A stretch of DNA of 64,000 nt from Anaerolineae bacterium (lineage in GTDB: Bacteria > Chloroflexota > Anaerolineae > Aggregatilineales > Phototrophicaceae). The stretch spans positions 1-64,000 of the forward strand of contig JALOOI010000003.1 of assembly GCA_025454495.1 (NCBI GenBank). The letters are read 5' to 3'. Positions 24,778 through 32,261 of this stretch are shown here, in pieces. The number at the start of each line of letters is the position of its first letter. The stretch's first letter is position 1. The notes beneath the pieces were generated by a model. It was not told where the DNA came from. It saw only the letters and a list, made by a program, of their open reading frames with translations, and searched no databases. The position numbers and the translations under genes were made by a program.

Positions 24778-25935
24778 TTAATTGCTCACGGTGACGGTGA
24801 GATCGCCACGGTTGTTCACGTCGCTGACTTCCGCCACGCGGCTGTCAGGATCGACATCCACGCGCAGGTTAAAGGTGCCGGCCGTCGTCCAGGTAAGGTC
24901 GCGGGTGAGGGAGATACTCTGGCCACGATCCAGCCCGGAGACATTAAAGGTGTCGGTCAGGGTGCCATTGTTGCTCAGGTTGACGGTGAACGCGCCGGCC
25001 GGCCCCTGGCCCATATTGGTGATATTGATGGCATAGGTGATGGTGACGCTGCTCCCGTTCAGGCGCACGGCCTGGCTGCCGCCGATGCTCGTCACCAGCA
25101 GATCCGGCAGGGCCGGTACCGGAGTGACGGTGGGCGTGGGGGTGCGTACCGGCGTGAGCGTGGGCGGGGTGGTGGCGCTGGCGATGGGCGTGGCAGTGGC
25201 CAGCGAAATGACCGGCACGCCGGCGCAGTTGCCGGAGAGCGTGGTAAAGCCGGCGCTCACCCAGCCATTTTGGTTGTTGAAGCTGATTTGCCACCACGAA
25301 TTATCGCCCAGCCGCCCCACCACCGGGGCCAGCGTGCCGCCGGGGAGCACGGTGATGACGCTGCTGGAGGTGTTCGGCTGGCTGCGGAAGTTCAAATTGA
25401 GGTTCGTCAGGGCGCGGCATACGCCATCGTTGGGAATATTGATGCTGCCGCTGCTGCCGCTGCCCCCGCCGCCGGGGTTAGGGTTAGGATTGGGGTTGGG
25501 GCTGGTCGGGGCGCTGACGATGGTCAGGCGCAGCGCGGCCGGGTCGCTGGCGATATCGCCCCGGAAGGCGATCACCTGCATATTCACTTCGCCGGCCGCG
25601 CGGGGGGTGTAATCCAGCGCGGCGGCGTAGCGGGTTTCGCCGGCCGGGTTGGCCGGGGCCACCCGCTTGACCACCGCGCCATTCACCACGAGCTGTACCC
25701 CGGTCACGCCGCTGCTGTCGGTGGCGGCCACGCTGACCAGAATTTGCTCATTCACGGTAAATTCATCGCCATCCTGGGGCGAAATAATGGTAATCAGTGG
25801 TTTGCCGGCCGCCGGCAGCGGGCTGCTGGTGGGCAGCAGCGGCTCGGCTGTCTCCGGCACATTCCCCAGGTTACACGCGGCCAGCGCCAGCGGCAGCAGG
25901 GCCAGGGCCAGCCATAAGCGCAATTTGTCAGTCAT
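24778..25935 (-). CDS. Lipoprotein with Ig-like, SH3b and CARDB domains
   Basis: A 385-residue exported lipoprotein. The signal peptide ends in the lipobox LALAACNLG, so Cys near 21 is lipidated. An Ig-like domain (TIISPQDGDEFTVNEQI) spans about 45-135, then an Asn-Pro repeat and Gly/Ser linker, an SH3b domain (LNLNFRSQPNTSSSVITVL) about 170-235, a threonine/proline linker, and a C-terminal CARDB-type adhesion domain (PDLLVTSIG). It probably binds cell-envelope polymers. An upstream in-frame start at 26037 is rejected: ATG 25935 has GGAGAGAG upstream and starts the signal peptide. Confidence 0.86.
   Translation of the reverse strand: MTDKLRLWLALALLPLALAACNLGNVPETAEPLLPTSSPLPAAGKPLITIISPQDGDEFTVNEQILVSVAATDSSGVTGVQLVVNGAVVKRVAPANPAGETRYAAALDYTPRAAGEVNMQVIAFRGDIASDPAALRLTIVSAPTSPNPNPNPNPGGGGSGSSGSINIPNDGVCRALTNLNLNFRSQPNTSSSVITVLPGGTLAPVVGRLGDNSWWQISFNNQNGWVSAGFTTLSGNCAGVPVISLATATPIASATTPPTLTPVRTPTPTVTPVPALPDLLVTSIGGSQAVRLNGSSVTITYAINITNMGQGPAGAFTVNLSNNGTLTDTFNVSGLDRGQSISLTRDLTWTTAGTFNLRVDVDPDSRVAEVSDVNNRGDLTVTVSN
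25474..25501 (+). repeat. Telomere-like G-rich tract with G-quadruplex potential
   Basis: The plus strand reads GGGGTTAGGGTTAGG followed by ATTGGGGTTGGGG: four G-runs of 3-4 with short loops (one loop of 8). It encodes, on the minus strand, the Asn-Pro repeat linker of the lipoprotein. It is on the template strand for that gene. Confidence 0.6.
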
Positions 25936-26037
25936 GCCACTCTCTCCATTGGGGTTACACTCCCTGCTGATTCTAACACCCGGCGGCCGCAGGGGATAGC
26001 CACGAATGCCCGCGGCGACTCCCCGAATCAAACACAT

Positions 26038-26058
26038 CCCGTCATCGCAGATGACGGG
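26038..26058 (-). terminator. Perfect hairpin between the V4R and lipoprotein genes
   Basis: A 9-bp perfect stem (26038-26046 with 26050-26058) with a 3-base loop lies 37 bases after the V4R stop on the minus strand. There is a T-run before the stem but only a scattered one after it, so it could be a terminator, attenuator or mRNA-stabilising element. The 159-base gap 25936-26094 contains nothing else I recognise. Confidence 0.45.
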
Positions 26059-26094
26059 ACGGGGGAGGACACACCAGGCTGCCAGAAAAAAGTT

Positions 26095-26730
26095 TTAGCT
26101 GATGGGTTCCTTGTAGATGACGTAGCGACCCATGTCATCGCCCTTGCCGATGCAGGTATCCATATCGACCTTGAATTCGCTGCCGCCGGAGACCCAGCGC
26201 AGCCCTTCCTGGAGCAGCCCCTGCCCCACGAAGCACACCGCGCGGTCGGTCTTGCGATTCCAGCACATGGGGCAGCGTTCCAGGGTGTAGATGATTTTGT
26301 CGCTGCCTTCGTCGAAGACGTTGGAGATCTGGTCGGAGAACTGCGAGAAGATATTGGCCATGGCAGGCACGCCGATCTTGAGCTTGGCGTTCAGCGGCAG
26401 CACTTTAAACGCCAGGTCGCCCACCCCGGCCAGCGCGCCGAAGGCCCGCAGCCCCTGGGCAAAGGTGGCGCGGCCGGCCCGCAGCGCCAGCCCGCGCCCG
26501 CCGCGCGGCCCGTACATTTCATCCAGCGCCACGCACAGCGCCGTATAATGGGCAAAGTCAAATTCTTTCTCCAGGTTGTCCTGGGGAAAGTTATCAATCA
26601 GATGCGACAGCCCCGCCAGGTTCAGGATGGCTTTGAGACCGTTATCGCCCATCACTTCCTGCATCGCTTCCAGGGTGATGCGGGCGAATTTGTTGGGGTA
26701 GTAATAGCCTGCGAGTTTAATTTCCGGCAT
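26095..26730 (-). CDS. V4R-domain (4-vinyl reductase-like) protein
   Basis: A 211-residue protein. The C-terminal half (about 90-205) fits the V4R small-molecule-binding domain, with conserved cysteines in ERCPMCWNRK, AVCFVGQGLLQ and MDTCIGKGDDMGRYVIY. The N-terminal region (GYYYPNKFARITLEAMQEVMG) is common in stand-alone V4R proteins of Chloroflexota-like bacteria. V4R domains bind hydrophobic or tetrapyrrole-like ligands and may hold a metal through the cysteines. ATG 26730 is chosen over 26754 because GGAGG lies eight bases upstream. The ligand is unknown. Confidence 0.75.
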   Translation of the reverse strand: MPEIKLAGYYYPNKFARITLEAMQEVMGDNGLKAILNLAGLSHLIDNFPQDNLEKEFDFAHYTALCVALDEMYGPRGGRGLALRAGRATFAQGLRAFGALAGVGDLAFKVLPLNAKLKIGVPAMANIFSQFSDQISNVFDEGSDKIIYTLERCPMCWNRKTDRAVCFVGQGLLQEGLRWVSGGSEFKVDMDTCIGKGDDMGRYVIYKEPIS

Positions 26731-26816
26731 GTGCCTGGCCTCCAGTTGGTCCATCAGCGCTGGCAGTGTCGCTGACGGGTAGCAGTAAGCTAATCAAACC
26801 TGATGACAATGTGTGT

Positions 26817-26845
26817 ATTGTAGCGAGAGTGCGATTACCATGCAA
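26817..26845 (-). promoter_or_regulatory. Sigma70 promoter of the V4R gene
   Basis: On the minus strand TTGCAT (26845-26840), a 17-base spacer and TACAAT (26822-26817). The predicted start near 26810 leaves an 80-base leader. It lies in the gap 26731-26885 after miaB. Confidence 0.5.
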
Positions 26846-26885
26846 ATCACGCCGCCGGTACCTGCTTCGGTCGGGCGGGCGCGGG

Positions 26886-28268
26886 TCAGCCGGCCATCAC
26901 GATCAGCGGCGCGTCAGGGCGCACGCTGGCCGGCAGCCGCCCGCGCATACTCCACGGCCCCGTCCAGGTGATTTCGACCTCCACCACCTGCCCGCGCACG
27001 GCCTGGTCACACTCAAAGAAGACCAGCTTATTCTGGGGGGTGCGGCCGCGCCATTTGTTGCGGCCCTCATCTCTATCTTCCACCAGCACGGGCAGGGTGC
27101 GCCCCAGATACTGCTGATTGATGGCGGCCACCACGCGCTCCTGGAGCGCGTCCAGCATGTCGTGGCGGTGGCGCTTCTCGTCATCGCTCACATTATCGAT
27201 CATGCGGCGCTCGCTGACGGTCTGCGGGCGCGGGCTGTAGCGGGCCAGGTGCGCTTTGTCCAGCTTCAAATCTTCCAGCAGGTGATAGGTTTCCATAAAC
27301 TGCGCGTCGGTTTCGCCGGGGAAGCCCACGATAATATCGGTATGGATGGCGGCATCGGGGATGATGCGGCGAATTTTGGCGATCAATTTGCGATACTGGT
27401 CGGCAGTATAACCGCGGCGCATCCGCGACAGCACGTCATCGCTGCCGGCCTGCACCGGCACTTCGATATGCGGCATCACGCGGGGCAGGGCCGCCACCGT
27501 TTCCAGCAGTTTATCGCTCATCCAGTTGGGATGGCTGGTCAAAAAGCGCAGGCGTTCGATGCCGGTTTCTTCGGCGGTGGCATGGGTGATGCGCAGCAGG
27601 TCGGCCAGGTCGGGGCCATCGGGAATATCTTTGCCATAGCGATCCACAATTTGCCCCAGCAGGGTGATCTCTTTCACCCCCTGCTGCGCCAGGCTGCGGA
27701 CATGGGCAACGATTTCGCCCACGCTGCGGCTGCGCTCCACCCCGCGCCGGAAGGGGATGATGCAAAAGGTGCAGGCGTGCGAACAGCCGTAGACCACCGG
27801 CACATGGGCGCTGACCAGGCTGCCGCGTTCATGCGATGGCAGGATCAATTCCCCATCCTGGAGGGCATCGCGCTGGCGGCGGGCGGCCGCTTCCTGGCGC
27901 TGGATGTCCACTTCGCCGGGAAGATCCTGCAAAAAATCGACCATGGGCTGCGGTTCGGAAGGCGACATGAACACATCGACAAAGGGCAGCTTTTTACGCA
28001 GTTCCACCGGGTCACGCACGCCCACCAGGCAGCCCATCACGCCGATGATTTTATTCGGCTGTGCGTCTTTCACCTGCTTCAGCAGCCCCAGGCGGCCAAA
28101 GGCTTTGTCTTCGGCAGACTGGCGCACCACGCAGGTATTGATGACGTAAATATCCGCCTCATCCGGGTTTTCCACCGCGCGATGCCCCAGGCGTTCCAGC
28201 TCAGAAGCCAGGCGTTGTGAGTCGGCGGTATTCATCTGACAGCCCAGTGTCCAGATATAGTAATCCAT
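26886..28268 (-). CDS. miaB: tRNA-2-methylthio-N6-dimethylallyladenosine synthase MiaB
   Basis: A 460-residue methylthiotransferase that adds a methylthio group to i6A37 of tRNAs. The N-terminal domain holds C10, C46 and C80 for one 4Fe-4S cluster. The radical SAM cluster is C162-x3-C166-x2-C169 in GCSHACTFC, followed by IIPFRRG, a hallmark of this family. A C-terminal TRAM domain (about 390-455) ends the protein. Length and motifs are normal. It has a strong promoter at 28303-28331. Confidence 0.95.
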   Translation of the reverse strand: MDYYIWTLGCQMNTADSQRLASELERLGHRAVENPDEADIYVINTCVVRQSAEDKAFGRLGLLKQVKDAQPNKIIGVMGCLVGVRDPVELRKKLPFVDVFMSPSEPQPMVDFLQDLPGEVDIQRQEAAARRQRDALQDGELILPSHERGSLVSAHVPVVYGCSHACTFCIIPFRRGVERSRSVGEIVAHVRSLAQQGVKEITLLGQIVDRYGKDIPDGPDLADLLRITHATAEETGIERLRFLTSHPNWMSDKLLETVAALPRVMPHIEVPVQAGSDDVLSRMRRGYTADQYRKLIAKIRRIIPDAAIHTDIIVGFPGETDAQFMETYHLLEDLKLDKAHLARYSPRPQTVSERRMIDNVSDDEKRHRHDMLDALQERVVAAINQQYLGRTLPVLVEDRDEGRNKWRGRTPQNKLVFFECDQAVRGQVVEVEITWTGPWSMRGRLPASVRPDAPLIVMAG

Positions 28269-28302
28269 GCCCGTTATAACCTTTAATCTTCGGAACTATC
28301 GT

Positions 28303-28331
28303 ATTGTAGCGAAAGCGGAAATATGCGTCAA
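28303..28331 (-). promoter_or_regulatory. Strong sigma70 promoter of miaB
   Basis: On the minus strand TTGACG (28331-28326), a 17-base spacer and TACAAT (28308-28303), nearly consensus. Expected start near 28296, 28 bases before the miaB ATG. Confidence 0.72.
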
Positions 28332-28427
28332 TGCAGCATCAAGGGGGATGTGACCGGCCGCGGCTGTGCCAGGGCTTGCGCCGGGGCTATTTCGCTGCCA
28401 GAATCAAGCGCGTAAACAGGGGGTATC

Positions 28428-30011
28428 ATGCCGCGCTTCGGGCTGCATCAGCGTGATTTATTCCGGTGGGGGTTGCTGCCGTGCCTGCTGCTGGCCACCG
28501 TGCTGGCGCTGCCGGGCCTGCGCCATGACCTGCTATGGAGCGATGAAGTGCTGACGCTGTCCATCACCGGGGGCGGGCGTTACGGCGAAAAAACCCCGGC
28601 GGCCGCTTTCCTGGAAGTGGTGCGCGATGGCGTGTGGCCGCCGCTGTACACCGCGCAGATGTATGTGTGGGGCCGGCTGGCCGGCTGGTCAGAATTGGCC
28701 GGGCGGGCCCTGGCGCTGCTGACCGGGCTGCTGTGTGTGCCGGTGGTGTATCGCCTGGGCAAAGCCCTCTACGATGCGCGGGCCGGCGGGCTGGCGGCGC
28801 TGCTGCTGGTGACGAACAGCTTTTTCATCCACTACCTGCATGAAATGCGTGGTTACACCCTGTACCTGCTGACGACGGCGGCCGGGGTGTGGCTGTACTG
28901 GCACCTGCTGGCGCGGGCGGCCGCCGGCCGGCCGCTGCGCGGGCGGCATCGTGTGCTGTTCGTGGCGGCCCTGACCGGAATGCTCTACAGCCATTATGTG
29001 GCCGCCGGGGTGTTCGGGGGGCTGCTGCTGTATCATGAACTGTTTCAGCGCCGGCACCCCGGTCGGCGCTGGCTGCGGCGGCAGTTCAGCATGGCGCTGC
29101 TGCTGTATGTTCCCTGGCTGTTCCTCATGATCCAGGCGGTGCTGTTTGAAAGCACCTATGCCCGTCCCATCAGCAGCTCGGTCATCCTCAGCAGTGTTTA
29201 CGGCTTCAGCAACGGCCTGCCGCTGTGGGTAGCGGCGGTGGCGCTGTATGCGCTGTGGTGGCTGCGCTCCTCTGCATCGGCTTTCCTGCTGTTCTGGTCA
29301 GCGGTGGCGCTGGCGGTGGCGCTGCTGGTGGATCGTCAGGTGGATTTTTTGTTCAACCTGCGCCATGTGCTGTTTTTGCTGCTGCCGCTGGTGGTCTTCT
29401 CCGGCATGGCCCTGTCGCACCGGCTGCGCCGGGGCTGGTGGTGGGGGCTGCTGGCGCTGGTGTGGATCGTGCCGGGGGTGCTGCAAACTCCCTCCGAAGC
29501 GTTCATGCGCGAACTGCCGGGCCAGGTGAAACAACTGCCCGTGGCATTGCAAACGGCCGTCCAGTCCCAGGCCGCCTGCTTCAATCAGGCGGCGGCTGTC
29601 TTCCTGGTGGATGCACCGGCGCAGGAAACGCTGCATCAGATCGTGCTGGCGCATTATTTTAGCGATTTATTCCCGCGCCTGGCCACCTTTGACCTGCTGC
29701 AAAATATCCCGGAGCGCCTGCCGCCGTCGGCCGCGCCTTATGCAGAACGTGCCGCCGCTTTCATCAATCACCCGGAGGCACAGCAGCTCTGGTTGATCGC
29801 CCTGCGTGATGTGCCCGCGCCGCCGGCGCTGCCAGCGTGGGAAGCGCTCGCCATGACTCGCTATCCGTACTGCGCCATGCGCTACCAGAGCGACACGCTG
29901 TTCATCCGGCTCTACAGCCGCACTGATACCGTCACCTGCGCGGATCAAACGGTGCCTGTGCCGGACTGTTCCACTATCCCGCCCGTTGCTGTCATAAAGG
30001 ATACTCCCTGA
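28428..30011 (+). CDS. Multi-span membrane glycosyltransferase, GT39/ArnT-like
   Basis: A 527-residue integral membrane protein with about ten hydrophobic segments in the first 360 residues and a soluble C-terminal part. LLWSDEVLTLSI near 36-47 in the first outside loop carries the acidic pair of GT-C glycosyltransferases, and HEMRGYTLYLLT near 138 fits the second conserved loop. Such enzymes move a sugar from a polyprenyl-phosphate donor to a lipid or protein on the outer face. The acceptor is unknown. Its stop overlaps the start of the radical SAM gene (TGATG), so the two are coupled. Confidence 0.75.
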   Translation: MPRFGLHQRDLFRWGLLPCLLLATVLALPGLRHDLLWSDEVLTLSITGGGRYGEKTPAAAFLEVVRDGVWPPLYTAQMYVWGRLAGWSELAGRALALLTGLLCVPVVYRLGKALYDARAGGLAALLLVTNSFFIHYLHEMRGYTLYLLTTAAGVWLYWHLLARAAAGRPLRGRHRVLFVAALTGMLYSHYVAAGVFGGLLLYHELFQRRHPGRRWLRRQFSMALLLYVPWLFLMIQAVLFESTYARPISSSVILSSVYGFSNGLPLWVAAVALYALWWLRSSASAFLLFWSAVALAVALLVDRQVDFLFNLRHVLFLLLPLVVFSGMALSHRLRRGWWWGLLALVWIVPGVLQTPSEAFMRELPGQVKQLPVALQTAVQSQAACFNQAAAVFLVDAPAQETLHQIVLAHYFSDLFPRLATFDLLQNIPERLPPSAAPYAERAAAFINHPEAQQLWLIALRDVPAPPALPAWEALAMTRYPYCAMRYQSDTLFIRLYSRTDTVTCADQTVPVPDCSTIPPVAVIKDTP

Positions 30012-31492
30012 TGCGTGCCACTGTCTTACTGTACAACCCGGTCAGCACGTCGCCCGGCAAACAGCGCCTGCCTATGTCGCTGCTGGCCCTCGCGGCCATG
30101 ATCGCGGAAGATTATGACGTAGAGATCATTGACGGCAATCTGATCGCTGACCCGGCGGCGCATATTGTGGAACGGGCCCGCGCCACCCGCGCCCGCCTGC
30201 TGGGGGTGACGGTGATGCCGGGGCCCCAGTTACGCCAGGCGGTGCCGGTGTGCCGCCAGGTGAAGGCCGCGCTGCCAGACCTGGCGATTGTCTGGGGCGG
30301 TTATTTTCCCTCCAATCATGCGGAGGTGGTCATCGCCAGCGCTTGTGTGGATTATGTCATCGTGGGGCAGGGCGAAACCGCCTTTCGTAAGCTGGTGGAC
30401 GTGCTGCACAGCGGCGGTGCTCTGGACGATGTGCCCTCGCTGGTGCATCAGCGGGGGGATACCGTGCTGGTGAACCCGCGCGCGCCCTTCGCGCCGCTGA
30501 ATAACCTGCCGCGCTATCCTTATGATCGCGTTCATATGCCGGATTACCTGGGGAAAAGTTACCTGGGGCAGCGGGTGGGGGCGCATCATACGAGCTGGGG
30601 CTGCCCCTTCGCCTGCAATTTTTGTGCGGTGGTGCCGCTGGCCAAACAGCGCTGGCTGGCCGAAAGCGCCGACCGCGTGATCGCGGTGACGCGCTTCCTC
30701 AAAGAGCGTTATGGCGTGGATGGCATGGAATATCATGATATGGATTTTTTCGTCAGTGAACGCCGCAGCGAAGCTATCGCCGAAGGCCTCATCGGCCAGG
30801 AGATTCGCTGGTGGGGGCTGGGCCGCGTGGATACGCTGATGACCTACCGCGATGCCACCTTTGCCAAACTGGCCAAAAGCGGGGTCAAAATGATCTTCAT
30901 GGGCGCGGAAAGCGGCAGCGACGAAACGCTGAAGCTGATGAACAAGGGCGGCAGCAGCGGCACGTCGCAAACCCTGGCCATCGTGGAGCGCATGAAGCAT
31001 TACGGCATCGTGCCGGAACTATCATTTGTGCTGGGCAACCCGCCGGACCCGGTGGCCGATATTGAACAGACCATCACCTTCATCCGCAAAGTGAAGGCCA
31101 TCAACCCGGCGACGGAATTGATCCTGTACCTGTATACGCCCACGCCGCAGGAGGGCAGCCTGCTGCTGGATGAAGCCGTGAAACTGGGTTTTCGCTTTCC
31201 GCAGACGCTGGAAGAATGGGCCGGCGCAGCCTGGGCCGAAAAATCGCTGCGGCGTAACCCCGGCACCCCCTGGTCGAAAGACCCGGTGCGGCGCAAAATC
31301 CGTGATTTTGAAACGGTCATCAATGCCTTTTACCCCACCGTGACCGATGTCCGCCTGCATGGCACCATGCGCCGCCTGTTGCAGGCGCTCTCCGGCTGGC
31401 GTTACCGGCTGGCGTTTTACAGCCGCCCGTATGAGCTAAAACTGCTTCAGCGGATGGTGCAGTATCGCCGCCCGGAGACGATGGGCTTTTAG
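30011..31492 (+). CDS. B12-binding-domain radical SAM protein
   Basis: A 493-residue protein. Residues 1-150 form a cobalamin-binding-like Rossmann domain (VLLYNPV at the start, VWGGYFPSNHAE and YVIVGQGE), although the DxHxxG base-on motif is not evident. The radical SAM core has C198-x3-C202-x2-C205 (GCPFACNFC). A C-terminal extension of about 100 residues follows. Relatives (BchE/HpnJ-like) methylate or cyclise lipids and pigments. The overlap with a membrane glycosyltransferase hints at lipid or cell-surface glycolipid modification; this is inference. Confidence 0.84.
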   Translation: MRATVLLYNPVSTSPGKQRLPMSLLALAAMIAEDYDVEIIDGNLIADPAAHIVERARATRARLLGVTVMPGPQLRQAVPVCRQVKAALPDLAIVWGGYFPSNHAEVVIASACVDYVIVGQGETAFRKLVDVLHSGGALDDVPSLVHQRGDTVLVNPRAPFAPLNNLPRYPYDRVHMPDYLGKSYLGQRVGAHHTSWGCPFACNFCAVVPLAKQRWLAESADRVIAVTRFLKERYGVDGMEYHDMDFFVSERRSEAIAEGLIGQEIRWWGLGRVDTLMTYRDATFAKLAKSGVKMIFMGAESGSDETLKLMNKGGSSGTSQTLAIVERMKHYGIVPELSFVLGNPPDPVADIEQTITFIRKVKAINPATELILYLYTPTPQEGSLLLDEAVKLGFRFPQTLEEWAGAAWAEKSLRRNPGTPWSKDPVRRKIRDFETVINAFYPTVTDVRLHGTMRRLLQALSGWRYRLAFYSRPYELKLLQRMVQYRRPETMGF

Positions 31493-31549
31493 CCGGCGGG
31501 GCCCTGTAGCGGCGGCAAAGAGCCTGTGGCTAAACGTCGGCCGCCGCGC

Positions 31550-31555
31550 TATACT
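31550..31555 (+). promoter_or_regulatory. Candidate -10 element of the cytochrome c gene
   Basis: TATACT lies 42 bases before the ATG at 31598; the -35 region is weak. It is the best candidate in the 105-base gap. Confidence 0.35.
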
Positions 31556-31597
31556 TGTGCGCGTTTTCACAGATACACAACGATCAGGAAAGCCGTC

Positions 31598-32209
31598 ATG
31601 ATGCGATTGATTCTGGCACTTGGTTCTATGCTGCTGCTGGCCGCCTGCGGTACGGTGGCCACGCCCATTTATGAACGCCCCATCGCCACTCCGACCTCGA
31701 TCACAGCGGTAGAAGCGTCCGGTGCAGCCGTGGCCGCGCAGCCCACCGCGACCACCGTGCCACCCACGGCCACGCCGCTGCCGCCGACGGCTGAACCCAC
31801 CATCGTGCCCACAACTGCCCCCACCGAAGCCCCCACCACGGCTCCCGCGGCCGGCGGCAGTGATCCGCTGGAATTCCTGGTGAGCCTGGCGGTGCCGGCC
31901 AATGGCGAAGCGCTGTTCAATGAAACCCATGTCCTGCCGGATGGCCAGCAGTGGGCCTGTTCCACCTGCCACGCGGTGGCGGGCGATACCGTCAAAATTG
32001 GCCCCAGTTTGTGGGGTGTGGGAGAACGCGCCGCGGGCCGGGTGGCCGGGCAGGGTACGTATACGTATCTCTACAATTCCATCCGCCACCCGCAGGATTA
32101 TGTGGTGGAAGGCTATGCCGGCGGGCAGCAAATGCCCCTGTTCGACGCAACGGTGTTGAATGATGCCGAAGTGTACGACATCATCGCTTACCTGATGGCG
32201 CTGCGTTAA
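31598..32209 (+). CDS. Single-haem cytochrome c lipoprotein
   Basis: A 203-residue exported electron carrier. The signal peptide ends in LLLAACGTV, so C17 is lipidated. A threonine/proline-rich linker runs to about residue 86 and tethers a small class I cytochrome c domain. Haem is bound at C121-x2-C124-H125 (CSTCH) and the distal ligand is probably M179 (GGQQMPLF). It would carry electrons at the outer membrane face to a terminal oxidase or other enzyme. ATG 31598 has AGGAAA upstream; an earlier in-frame ATG at 31526 lacks the signal peptide. Confidence 0.88.
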   Translation: MMRLILALGSMLLLAACGTVATPIYERPIATPTSITAVEASGAAVAAQPTATTVPPTATPLPPTAEPTIVPTTAPTEAPTTAPAAGGSDPLEFLVSLAVPANGEALFNETHVLPDGQQWACSTCHAVAGDTVKIGPSLWGVGERAAGRVAGQGTYTYLYNSIRHPQDYVVEGYAGGQQMPLFDATVLNDAEVYDIIAYLMALR

Positions 32210-32223
32210 CCTGAAACCCCGGC

Positions 32224-32261
32224 GGCCGGGGCGGGGTGACGGTGTTTCCGCGCCCCCGGCC
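32224..32261. terminator. GC-rich hairpin between convergent cytochrome c and kinase genes
   Basis: Arms 32224-32233 and 32251-32261 pair over ten bases with one bulged C. It fills the gap between two convergent stops and could act in both directions; no good T-run follows on either side. Confidence 0.4.

Noticed and set aside
25474-25501. A CRISPR-like or satellite repeat array
   Set aside because: Only a single short G-rich tract with no spacers; it is explained by the Asn-Pro codons of the lipoprotein linker.
22828-25917. A 1029-codon open frame on the plus strand
   Set aside because: It lies antisense to two well-supported minus-strand genes, crosses their intergenic gap, and its translation is Gly/Arg/Gln/His-rich without domains, as expected for the complement of GC-rich genes.
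26766-28220. A 484-codon plus-strand open frame opposite miaB
   Set aside because: miaB on the other strand has complete cluster cysteines and a strong promoter; this frame has no domains.
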